The position numbers and the translations under genes are program-made. From contig JABDKD010000215.1 of the NCBI GenBank assembly GCA_013003215.1, positions 1 to 50,391 of the forward strand: a stretch of 50,391 nt of DNA, given 5' to 3'. The notes below the pieces were generated by a model. That model saw only the letters and a list, made by a program, of their open reading frames with translations, did no database searches and was not told the origin of the DNA. This document shows, piece after piece, positions 35,285 to 42,541 of this stretch (its first letter is position 1; every line of letters starts with the position of its first letter). This DNA is from Pyrinomonadaceae bacterium (GTDB lineage Bacteria; Acidobacteriota; Blastocatellia; Pyrinomonadales; Pyrinomonadaceae).

Positions 35285-36516
35285 TCGTCCTTTAACGCTC
35301 CGTATACAAGGCTCAAAAACTCATCGATCTTCTGGCCGTTTATCCAACGTGCAACAATTACGAGGTCATTTTCCTTATCGATATAGACGAGGTTTGTGCC
35401 ATTACCCAAGAACGCGACGGTTCCTTCCGGGGCTTTCGGGTAGAGCCCTTTTTCAGTGTTCAGAAAGAAATTCATAAATCCGTAAGTCGGACGCGCCGCT
35501 GTAGGCGTCTCTGCAAGGTTCAGAAATTCTCTGGAGAGTAGCCTCTTACCATCCCAAACACCTTCATTCTCAATCAGGACACCGAGTCTTGCCATATCAA
35601 ACGCATTGATAAACATGCCTCCGCCCCAGTGTCCTCCTCCGCTGACGGACTGGACAATCTTCCCGTCAAGAACGATGAATGAATTCTCATATCCATGCCA
35701 TCTCCATGTATCGGAAGCGCCGATTTCATCCATTAGGTGCTTCTTAAGGTATGACGGCAATGGCTCACGAATTACGTTCAGGGCTGCCAAAGCCAACAGA
35801 TTCACCCGCACATCGTTATACTCAAAAACCGTGCCCGGAGCGTTCCGTTTTCTGGTCAGCCAAGTTTTGCGGTCCTTCGCAGGCCGGTCCGCCCAATCCG
35901 GCTTCCCCCATAACACTCCTTCCCAATCGCTAGTCTGGCGAAGCAGCGAATCCCAATCTATCTTCTTGTTATGAGAGGTATTGAACAATTCAAGAAACCC
36001 TGTCCTTCCAAACTCATCGGTACTCCCAAATCTGCGATCCGGCTCATATTTCAATACCGGGGCCATTTCTTTGTAGACCGGGGATTTCAGGTTTTTGATT
36101 ATGCCCTTGTCATAGGCGAGACCAACCGTCGCCGTCAGAAAACTCTTTGTTACGCTATGGGTCATATCGATCCGGTCCGGTTCTCCCCACGATTTGACCA
36201 AGAGACCTCGACGGATAATCAGCCCGGTCATTTCACCTCTTGTCTTGTATGGCCCAATTGATTCACCAAACGGTTCCCTGCCAAAGGTTTGCGCCTGGCC
36301 AAGCTGTTGATCTCGCGGCGCCTTTGATTCGTTTGCAACCGCAAAAGAAACTGCGGCTTCGAGTTTTGCCTTATCGAATCCGGCCGCGGCAGGTTCGTTC
36401 GACCGCCAGACATTCTTTGGCGGAAAGTAGCCTTGTCCCATCGCCTCGATGACGAGAGGAAACAATAGGACAACGATTGCAAGAAAGAGACTAATGACGT
36501 GTCTTTTACAAAACAT
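35281..36516 (-). CDS. Secreted serine hydrolase, beta-lactamase/PBP-like (class C fold)
   Basis: 411 residues with a signal peptide (HVISLFLAIVVLLFPLVIEAMGQ). The active-site SxxK motif is SVTK in MTHSVTKSFLTATVG (about 142-145), and the second motif is YND in FEYNDVRVN. A GGGHWGGGMFI region stands where class C enzymes have the third motif, though not a clear KTG. The family includes esterases, D-aminopeptidases and 6-aminohexanoate hydrolases; the substrate is not apparent. It is the first gene of a minus-strand group running through the sugar dehydrogenase gene. Confidence 0.85.
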   Translation of the reverse strand: MFCKRHVISLFLAIVVLLFPLVIEAMGQGYFPPKNVWRSNEPAAAGFDKAKLEAAVSFAVANESKAPRDQQLGQAQTFGREPFGESIGPYKTRGEMTGLIIRRGLLVKSWGEPDRIDMTHSVTKSFLTATVGLAYDKGIIKNLKSPVYKEMAPVLKYEPDRRFGSTDEFGRTGFLELFNTSHNKKIDWDSLLRQTSDWEGVLWGKPDWADRPAKDRKTWLTRKRNAPGTVFEYNDVRVNLLALAALNVIREPLPSYLKKHLMDEIGASDTWRWHGYENSFIVLDGKIVQSVSGGGHWGGGMFINAFDMARLGVLIENEGVWDGKRLLSREFLNLAETPTAARPTYGFMNFFLNTEKGLYPKAPEGTVAFLGNGTNLVYIDKENDLVIVARWINGQKIDEFLSLVYGALKDE

Positions 36517-36552
36517 AATTTGCTTTTGCCTGCTTAGATTTAAAACGCGAAA

Positions 36553-36572
36553 AGCGGGTAAACTTACCCGCT
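36553..36572 (-). terminator. Terminator after PqqD-Cys gene 1
   Basis: AGCGGGTAA / TTACCCGCT inverted repeat, followed on the minus strand by TTCGCGTTTT. It separates the PqqD-Cys gene (36628) from the serine hydrolase start. Confidence 0.8.
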
Positions 36573-36627
36573 CTCCACTTCATTAATAAATAGATCTGCC
36601 TCGCGGTTTATCCGCTACAACGCTAGT

Positions 36628-37095
36628 TTATGGTGCACAGACACCCGATCCGTTGCAGTTAGTCGTTGAGGGACAAGTTGGTTGCGTAGTGCAATCACCA
36701 GGCGCTGCACATGCGCAAGACGCGGCCGCCAAGGCATTCGATGGTGCTGCCAATGATGCTACAACCGGAAGTGCAATCATCGAAGCGAATCCAATCTTTT
36801 TCACTAACTCACGGCGTGAACTGCCGGAAAGGCTTAGCCCTTCCCCCGCCTCGAGCAGATCATGTTTTTCAAGTTCGTCGATTGCGAGCCAAACGAGATC
36901 CTCATTCGCGCCTTCAAATGAGTTGGCGATCTCAGACACGGAGGTCGTTCCGTCACATCTTCCCCACACTTCCGCAACTGTTTCATTCAAACAATGAGCT
37001 TTGTTGGTCTTCATATCAAAAACCAGTAACTCTTCGGGAGTGTTTTGCACAACAATATCTTTTTCTCTAGCCTTTGGCTGAATTGAGTTTTTCAT
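36628..37095 (-). CDS. PqqD-domain protein with internal Tat-like signal and six-Cys tail (paralog 1)
   Basis: 155 residues in three parts. Residues ~12-85 are a PqqD-like domain (VVQNTPEELLVFDM, HCLNETVAEVW, LAIDELEKHDLLE). Residues 93-123 look like a twin-arginine signal in the middle of the protein: SRRELVKK, hydrophobic GFASMIALPVVASLAAP, then an ALA cleavage-like site. Residues 124-155 are a Cys-rich tail with Cys127, 129, 135, 141, 147, 153 and a final AP. PqqD domains bind peptide leaders in RiPP pathways; here the domain would be fused to the exported peptide. Whether the tail is disulfide-bonded or enzymatically modified is unknown. It has its own promoter and terminator. Confidence 0.88.
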   Translation of the reverse strand: MKNSIQPKAREKDIVVQNTPEELLVFDMKTNKAHCLNETVAEVWGRCDGTTSVSEIANSFEGANEDLVWLAIDELEKHDLLEAGEGLSLSGSSRRELVKKIGFASMIALPVVASLAAPSNALAAASCACAAPGDCTTQPTCPSTTNCNGSGVCAP

Positions 37096-37140
37096 AAGCT
37101 TTTCGGGTTGCTCTCTTCTCGAGTAAAAACTAACGAAAGC

Positions 37141-37168
37141 ATTCTACGACAGAACACTTCAATGACAA
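37141..37168 (-). promoter_or_regulatory. Promoter of PqqD-Cys gene 1
   Basis: Minus strand TTGTCA (37163-37168), 16-nt spacer, TAGAAT (37141-37146), giving a ~40-nt leader. Confidence 0.5.
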
Positions 37169-37252
37169 AGCTCTTTTTTGATATAAGGCTTTAAACGTTG
37201 TTTATCTTCTACTAGTGTTTTGGACCCAACGCTTTCAGAGAATCCATCATTT

Positions 37253-37292
37253 TTAAACAACAAAATGGAACCCGGACATTGCCAGGTTCCAT
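37253..37292 (-). terminator. Terminator after PqqD-Cys gene 2
   Basis: ATGGAACC-(12 nt)-GGTTCCAT followed by TTTGTTGTTT on the minus strand, 91 nt after the stop codon. Confidence 0.75.
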
Positions 37293-37382
37293 CAAAAATC
37301 TATAGCGAGAACCCCACCCTCGACGAAGGTGCTGGAACAATTTCCACTCACTCCACCGGGGAACGCAAACTGCGGTTCCTAC

Positions 37383-37859
37383 CTAAGGAGAGCAAATTCC
37401 AGTTGGCGCACAGTTCATGGTAGACGGACACGTAGTCTGCGGTATACATTCAATCGGCGCTGTACACAAGCACGACGCCGCCGCCAATGCACTACTCGGT
37501 GCAGCAAGCGACGCAATAACCGGCAGAGCAACGGCGGTTGCAAAGCCTACTTTCTTGATCATATCTCTGCGCGACTGCCCTGAGAGTCCAAGCTCAAGAT
37601 CCTTTTCGAGAAGGTCATGCTTTTGAAGCTGGTCAATCGCTAACCAAACAACGTCTTCATTGGCTTCGTTCTCAGCTCCAAACGCGCGGGCGATCGCTGA
37701 AACATCAGTGTTTCCATCACAGGCTTGCCAAACTGTGGCAACCGTCTGATTAAGACAATGTGCCTTGCTTGATTCCATATCGTAAACCAAAACTTCGTCC
37801 GGCATGTTTTGGACAACGATATTTTTCTTTCGGGCTTTCGGCCGTATTTCGTTCTTCAT
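37383..37859 (-). CDS. PqqD-domain protein with internal Tat-like signal and six-Cys tail (paralog 2)
   Basis: 158 residues, same three-part layout as its neighbour at 36628-37095 and clearly homologous along the whole length. PqqD-like domain ~12-88 (VVQNMPDEVLVYDM, HCLNQTVATVW, LAIDQLQKHDLLE). Twin-arginine-like SRRDMIKK (96-102), hydrophobic GFATAVALPVIASLAAP, then SALA/A. Tail Cys at 130, 132, 138, 144, 150, 156. The tail differs at most non-Cys positions (LCTAPIECIPQTTC against ACAAPGDCTTQPTC) while every Cys and the motif CPST-NC are kept. A perfect hairpin/operator (37972-37990) lies about 110 bp upstream. Confidence 0.88.
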   Translation of the reverse strand: MKNEIRPKARKKNIVVQNMPDEVLVYDMESSKAHCLNQTVATVWQACDGNTDVSAIARAFGAENEANEDVVWLAIDQLQKHDLLEKDLELGLSGQSRRDMIKKVGFATAVALPVIASLAAPSSALAAASCLCTAPIECIPQTTCPSTMNCAPTGICSP

Positions 37860-37971
37860 AATTTTTATTCTGCTATTTGATTTATCTAACTTACGTTTCG
37901 TGCCACATTCCTACCCGCCAGGTAAGTGGAAGAGTCTACCAAACGGAAACCAAATCCAATTTCGCAACTAT

Positions 37972-37990
37972 GGCATCAATATTTGATGCC
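37972..37990. promoter_or_regulatory. Perfect palindrome upstream of PqqD-Cys gene 2
   Basis: GGCATCAATATTTGATGCC: 8-bp arms around TAT, about 113 nt before the start codon. It could be an operator. No copy is seen upstream of the other two paralogs. Confidence 0.45.
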
Positions 37991-38627
37991 CCACACTCTT
38001 GCACGTTAGCAAATACAACAAAAAGTGGTTATCTAAAGCACAGATGCAGTCTCATTCAAAAGTGCGCTTCAGGTCTTCTAGGCTCAATCTAAGCCCTTTA
38101 GAAAGCTTTTTGAACTACTTAGCCGTCTTTAACGCGCGACCGGAACAGAAGACCAATCAATATCCAAGTTCCCTTAAACAAATGGTAATTGTGTTGTCAT
38201 TCTATCCAACTTTCGTGCCTTGTCAATATTTCTTCCAACTAATTCAAAATTTATCCAAACCATTTGAATTCAATGGGTTCAGAAAACCTTCAAATTGGCT
38301 GCGTCCGAGGCCGGACAACACTACAAATCCTCCCCTTTTCTACTCAAAAATCACCTTGGCTTGTGGTGCGAAACCTACAGGCTTTTACGGGTTTCATAAA
38401 GCGCCAGAATTTGTCGCGAAACATCAAATAACAGTTGCATGCCCGCAATATATCCCGTTTATTTTGAGTAGAGTAGGCTGAGACTATCACGTTTCTTAAA
38501 CGAGGTAAATATTGCTCCGAAAGTCTTGCCTTCGTTGACTTTAGTACACGAAAAAGGAGTTCCCGGAGTCTATCGGCCAACCTCACAAATCCAGCGTGTT
38601 ACTCTAAGCTCTCTTGGAAAATTGAAC

Positions 38628-38651
38628 AAAAAAAGACCGCCTGTGGCGGTC
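38628..38651 (-). terminator. Terminator after PqqD-Cys gene 3
   Basis: Minus strand GACCGCC-ACA-GGCGGTC followed by TTTTTTT; perfect 7-bp stem and T-tract, 72 nt beyond the stop codon. Confidence 0.92.
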
Positions 38652-38723
38652 AAATCTAACTGGAGAATAGGCAAATCAAGCGGGAAACCCGCTTTCTTAC
38701 GAAATTCGGATGTTTTCAGTCGT

Positions 38724-39200
38724 TTAAGGAGCGCACTGGCCCGACCCGTTGCAGGTCGAAGCGGGACAGCTTGGCTGAGTCAAGCAGTCACCCGGGGCGG
38801 CACAGGCACAAGAGGCTGATGCAAGAACACTCGACGGCGCTACAAGTGAAGCAATTACCGGGACGGCAACCGCTGAAGCAAAGCCAATCTTCTTTAGTAC
38901 TTCGCGGCGGTTTTCAGAAGACAATTCGCTTTGAACAGCATCTTCCAGCAATCCATGCCTAGCCAATTGATCGATTGCAATCCAGACGATTTGTTCGCTG
39001 TTTTTAGCTTCCAGCTCTTCGAACTCCCTGGAAATATCTTTGATAGAGTTCTGACCGTTGCATGCCTGCCAGACCGTAGCCGTTGTCTCATTCAGGCACA
39101 TGGCTTTTTCGGCATCAAGATCGTAAACCAATAGTTCGTTGCTGGTGTTTTGAACCACCAGGCCGGACTGGCGTGCTTTTGGTGTTTGATTGTTTTTCAT
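38724..39200 (-). CDS. PqqD-domain protein with internal Tat-like signal and six-Cys tail (paralog 3)
   Basis: 158 residues. PqqD-like domain (VVQNTSNELLVYDL, CLNETTATVWQACNG, IAIDQLARHGLLE). The arginine pair is NRREVLKK (97-104) instead of SRR, followed by hydrophobic GFASAVAVPVIASLVAP and SVLAS. Tail Cys at 131, 133, 139, 145, 150, 156; the gap before the fifth Cys is one residue shorter than in the other two (CPASTC against CPSTTNC). It lies 30 bp downstream of the HPr-kinase-like gene and so is probably co-transcribed with it. This is the only paralog with an adjacent partner gene. Confidence 0.88.
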   Translation of the reverse strand: MKNNQTPKARQSGLVVQNTSNELLVYDLDAEKAMCLNETTATVWQACNGQNSIKDISREFEELEAKNSEQIVWIAIDQLARHGLLEDAVQSELSSENRREVLKKIGFASAVAVPVIASLVAPSSVLASASCACAAPGDCLTQPSCPASTCNGSGQCAP

Positions 39201-39230
39201 AATTCTAAGTGCCGGAATACGGCGGTTTTG

Positions 39231-40067
39231 TTAATTGGAGTGCTTCTCGAAATGTTCGATCAGCAGGGGAGCTGTAATCTCTGCCTCACCTCTTTTTGAC
39301 TCGCACCTGATAACGTTCGTGGCGGCCTTTTGTAAAACATCGAGTGAGAATGCCGGAGCGACACGAATCGGCAAGGTAAAGGAAACGGTCTTCAGGACTG
39401 TTTCGCCAACCGATAAAGGTTTTGGTTCGAATGCGGCATTCTCTTCGTATTGACCAAAATAGAACATCCCAGCAGGATGCGGTTCGGTTTCAGTAACGGC
39501 CCCGAGCTCTTCAGCCGTATGTTCGACCTGCGTGAAGTCGTCAACAATTCCTCTTATCGACAACGTTTTCGGATACGGATGAACGAGTCCGTTTTCATCA
39601 AAGATTGCGTACTCATCAGAAAAGTAGGAAGCGCCCAGGTCGATGAACGCCTTAACAAGCGAGGTCTTACCGCTAAAGCTATTGCCCGGAAATACCAGTG
39701 CTTTGCCTTTCCAAATGACGACTCCGGCGTGAACGAATACTCTTGACGTTGCATACTCCGCAACTGTGAGCCTTATTCGGGAAAGGAGAAATCTGAAAAC
39801 ATTCTCCTCTGAGTAAGAACCCGAAACCTCTTCGCCATCGATCATGAACTCGATGAAACCATCTTCTTTTCGAGTTATCTCGATTCGGCGTTCGATATTT
39901 GAATTGTCAATAGGCGCAATGTCTGTAGGGAAGATGTCGTCTAACTCATCTGCAACTCTTTGGAGGAAGTCCGGATAGTTAGAACTGATTCCCACCCTAA
40001 CTCCGTAAGACTCGAAACATACGATCTTATCTCTTCCACCTTCAATATCCTTTAGCTGGTGTGACAT
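39231..40067 (-). CDS. HPr-kinase-like P-loop protein (HprK-related)
   Basis: 278 residues from the ATG at 40067; a TTG two codons earlier is possible and no good ribosome site is seen for either. The N-terminal ~100 residues have no motif I recognise. The kinase-like core is FVHAGVVIWKGKALVFPGNSFSGKTSL (P-loop 128-135) followed by ASYFSDEYAIFD, matching the HPr-kinase C-domain layout (H-A, Walker A, S-D-E). Genes of this group occur next to PqqD-like genes in RiPP (e.g. lasso peptide) and related loci, where they phosphorylate the peptide or act in an undefined step. Adjacency to PqqD-Cys gene 3 fits that pairing. Confidence 0.85.
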   Translation of the reverse strand: MSHQLKDIEGGRDKIVCFESYGVRVGISSNYPDFLQRVADELDDIFPTDIAPIDNSNIERRIEITRKEDGFIEFMIDGEEVSGSYSEENVFRFLLSRIRLTVAEYATSRVFVHAGVVIWKGKALVFPGNSFSGKTSLVKAFIDLGASYFSDEYAIFDENGLVHPYPKTLSIRGIVDDFTQVEHTAEELGAVTETEPHPAGMFYFGQYEENAAFEPKPLSVGETVLKTVSFTLPIRVAPAFSLDVLQKAATNVIRCESKRGEAEITAPLLIEHFEKHSN

Positions 40068-40171
40068 AACCAAAATCGCGCCGGATTCTCTTGTTGGCTT
40101 GTTGTCTAGGTCTTGGAAAAAGTGAGCCCAACAAAGGCAGAGGTGAAGTCTAAAAGCGTGAGATACAAGGC

Positions 40172-40201
40172 ATTATACATGAAATGCTAAAAAAGTGTTA
40201 A
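40172..40201 (-). promoter_or_regulatory. Promoter of the HprK-like/PqqD-Cys gene 3 unit
   Basis: Minus strand TTAACA (40196-40201), 18-nt spacer, TATAAT (40172-40177), about 105 nt before the ATG. Confidence 0.65.
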
Positions 40202-40291
40202 TCCGTTTAGCTTTATAACAAAAGCTTTTAACAAAATGGTCTTTTTCGGCAATCCACCGAGGTAACGTCATTATATACAGCGATTTAATTT

Positions 40292-40310
40292 TGTACAAGT
40301 TTGTTGTACA
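40292..40310. promoter_or_regulatory. Palindromic operator candidate
   Basis: TGTACAA-GTTTG-TTGTACA with perfect 7-bp arms, about 81 nt before the NTF2-like gene. The regulator is unknown. Confidence 0.45.
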
Positions 40311-40390
40311 CCACAAAGTCCGGTCTCATTTTCAATTATTGTGCCAAAAGACTCGGTCCGGCTGGTCTGCTGTGATAGGTTGTTCGGGTT

Positions 40391-40834
40391 ATGAAACTAC
40401 TTTTGCTGGCACTGTTCGTATTGTTCGTGACAACTTTGTCCAATGCACAATCCGATTCAAAACGTTCAAAAATTGAGAATGCGATTCGCGACGTCATTAA
40501 TAGGCAGGTCGATGATTGGAATAAGGGCGACATCGAGGGATTCATGGAAGGATACTGGAAATCTCCGGATCTAAGGTTTGTTTCCGGCAACACCGTGTCA
40601 AAAGGGTGGCAGGCGGCCTATGACCGGTACAAGAAGGGATACGATACTCGCGAAAAAATGGGTACCCTTTCATTTTCAGAACTCGAAATCACCGTGCTGA
40701 ATAAAAAGTCGGCCTTTGTAACGGGCAGATTTACGCTTGTCAGGAAGAAAGATACTCCAACCGGTCTGTTCACCCTTGTGTTTCGAAAGCTTGATGGTGG
40801 GTGGAAGGTCGTTCACGACCATACCTCAACCTAG
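40391..40834 (+). CDS. Secreted NTF2/SnoaL-like protein (DUF4440 type)
   Basis: 147 residues with a signal peptide (MKLLLLALFVLFVTTLSNAQ). The remaining ~125 residues form one NTF2-like domain: VINRQVDDWNKGDIEGFMEGYW, LRFVSG, GWQAAYDRYKKGY, LEITVLNKKSAFVTGRFTLV and the ending GGWKVVHDHTS. The WNxGDxxxFM and W-x-I/V-x-x-D/H-H-x-S motifs are those of the DUF4440/ketosteroid-isomerase-like group. Function varies in the family and cannot be assigned. It converges on the oxidoreductase gene with a 4-bp overlap of the two stops. Confidence 0.85.
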   Translation: MKLLLLALFVLFVTTLSNAQSDSKRSKIENAIRDVINRQVDDWNKGDIEGFMEGYWKSPDLRFVSGNTVSKGWQAAYDRYKKGYDTREKMGTLSFSELEITVLNKKSAFVTGRFTLVRKKDTPTGLFTLVFRKLDGGWKVVHDHTST

Positions 40835-41913
40835 GAAACCCGGACGATTCTTGAGTTCTTGTTTGATTCTCGTGCTGCATCTAGAACTCTTTGAATTCGA
40901 ACTCCGTCTTCAAAGTTCGCTGCGTGTTTAACCTGGTTGCGACCTGCCAGCAATGCTTCGACGATCAATTCAGAGAGTTTGGTGAAGCCCTTTGACCACC
41001 CTCCCGGCTGCATCCCAGGCGCCGTCTTACCGAGGTCGAGGTGGTGTTGCGTCCAGTCGTTGTTTCCCATATCGGCCCTATACACCTCACCTCCGTCCTC
41101 GATCCGAATCGCCCCTTTCGTACCGTAAAGCTCAATTCTGTTTCTGTATGGCCCGGCCTCAACCATCGAAGCGGAGATACTTGCAGACGGATTCTCCGTT
41201 AACTCGCCTTCTTCCAAATCCAAGATTAGTATTGCCTCGTCATCTGTTGTTACCCGGCGGAGCGCGCCCTCGAAAGGACGTTCGGTTATATGGGTACGCA
41301 GCCTGCAGTCAACAGATGAGACTCCAACACCCGTAAACCAATGAATTGAATCGATCACGTGCGAGACTATTGCCCCGAGCGTACCACCGCCCTTCTCGAC
41401 GTCTGACCACCACGTCCATGGCAACGACGAATCACCACGGGCTGAATTCCGAAAGAGATACTTGATATGCCGTATCTTTCCGATGGCTCCTTCCCGAATC
41501 ATGCGAAAGCCTTCCAACCTTCCGTTTGTAAACCTTAATTCATGGTCTATCAATGCCATCAATCCGGAGTTTAAGGCAGCATCCTCCATTTCAACGGCTT
41601 GTGCTGTATTCATAGCCATAGGTTTTTCACACAAAACGTGTTTTCCGTTTTTGATCGAAGCGAGTGTCATGGCAAGATGCAGATCCGGTGGAGTCGTAAT
41701 ACAAACCAGGTCAACATCCGGATGCTCAACGGTCTCGGTCCAATCTGAACTGAAATGAGGAATTCCAAATTCCTGCGCTGTGGATTCGGCGTTTTCCATC
41801 CTGCCGCTCGTAACAGAAACGATCTCCGCCTGCTCGATCGCGTTAAACGCAGGGATCTGAGTTCTTCGAGCAAACCCGGTTCCGATTACTCCAATTCCTA
41901 CTTTTTTATTCAT
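40831..41913 (-). CDS. Gfo/Idh/MocA-family NAD(P)-dependent oxidoreductase
   Basis: 360 residues. N-terminal Rossmann fold GIGVIGTGFARRTQIPAF, then ITTPPDLH and the catalytic EKP in HVLCEKPMAMN (about residue 97). The C-terminal alpha/beta domain has GGGTLGAIVSHVIDSIHWF, holding the substrate-side His motif (HxxDxxxWF). Members act on sugars, inositols or bile pigments; the substrate is not evident. It overlaps the convergent NTF2-like gene by four bases. Sugar modification related to the cell surface is possible but not shown. Confidence 0.93.
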   Translation of the reverse strand: MNKKVGIGVIGTGFARRTQIPAFNAIEQAEIVSVTSGRMENAESTAQEFGIPHFSSDWTETVEHPDVDLVCITTPPDLHLAMTLASIKNGKHVLCEKPMAMNTAQAVEMEDAALNSGLMALIDHELRFTNGRLEGFRMIREGAIGKIRHIKYLFRNSARGDSSLPWTWWSDVEKGGGTLGAIVSHVIDSIHWFTGVGVSSVDCRLRTHITERPFEGALRRVTTDDEAILILDLEEGELTENPSASISASMVEAGPYRNRIELYGTKGAIRIEDGGEVYRADMGNNDWTQHHLDLGKTAPGMQPGGWSKGFTKLSELIVEALLAGRNQVKHAANFEDGVRIQRVLDAARESNKNSRIVRVS

Positions 41914-41970
41914 TTTAAAATCAAAAAACGACCGATCAGGCCGTCCGTACGTATCAAACTGAGTTCTTTT

Positions 41971-42432
41971 CTATCTTTCCTCGGTACCTAAATGGAGTGT
42001 GCCGGCACGCTCTTTTCCGCCGGAAAGAAATTCCTCATAAAGACTACGGTCTTTCGGACGCATCTCGACGATTTTTGCTCCGATCGCATATTTGGTTACC
42101 GAAAGGTGCTGGCCCGTCTGCTCATACCTCGTTCCCACGATCTTCATATTCACTCTCCCGTTAGGAAGAGAGATCTCCGCATCGATGATCCGGCCTTCGC
42201 CGACCAAATAGAATTCTTTTACTCGAATACATGAAACTGTAAATCCGATCCCGGTTCGGCTGAAATCCGCTGTTTCGCCGCTAACGGACAACTCACTACC
42301 GGGCATGTTCAACCGTCCGGTATTGGTATCCGGCACAACCGTCAACTTGATCGGCACTTCTACCTCCAGCCGACGCGACGATGTTCGCTTGCTCAGCGAT
42401 TTGTTAAACTTAGCAGCCCAGTTTCGCAACAT
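41971..42432 (-). CDS. PilZ-domain protein
   Basis: 153 residues, mostly one PilZ domain. An arginine motif (SSRRLEVEVPI, ~18-28) and the second-sheet motif DFSRTGIGFTV (about 76-86) match the RxxxR and (D/N)xSxxG c-di-GMP-binding motifs, although the arginines are RR rather than strict RxxxR. Further strands GEGRIIDAEISLPNGRVNMKIVG follow. By family it would bind c-di-GMP and alter surface or polysaccharide behaviour. Its neighbours are unrelated and no cyclase gene is seen. Confidence 0.78.
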   Translation of the reverse strand: MLRNWAAKFNKSLSKRTSSRRLEVEVPIKLTVVPDTNTGRLNMPGSELSVSGETADFSRTGIGFTVSCIRVKEFYLVGEGRIIDAEISLPNGRVNMKIVGTRYEQTGQHLSVTKYAIGAKIVEMRPKDRSLYEEFLSGGKERAGTLHLGTEER

Positions 42433-42541
42433 TTAGATTTATAAGAATCCTCTAATAAGGGGAACGCGCGCGAGTATATTATGTTTCGACGCAAAACACA
42501 AACAAATGAATCGCCCTAAACCCTTATTTATAAACACTTTT

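Larger units (their letters stand above)
37860..38723. other. 864-bp AT-rich gap between PqqD-Cys genes 2 and 3
   Basis: Noticeably richer in A+T than its surroundings. A palindrome and one terminator are listed separately. A 160-codon plus-strand ORF (37999-38481) starts at TTG, lacks a ribosome site and shows no family feature. An imperfect hairpin GAAACC...GGTTTC lies near 38370-38396. I see no RNA gene or remnant of a fourth paralog. Confidence 0.5.
40068..40390. other. Divergent AT-rich intergenic region
   Basis: 323 bp between the HprK-like gene (leftward) and the NTF2-like gene (rightward). It contains the HprK promoter and a palindrome (separate entries). No gene is seen. Confidence 0.55.

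Noticed and set aside
37999..38481. 160-codon plus-strand ORF between PqqD-Cys genes 2 and 3
   Set aside because: It starts at TTG without a ribosome site, has no domain features and lies in AT-rich sequence where an ORF of this length can arise by chance.
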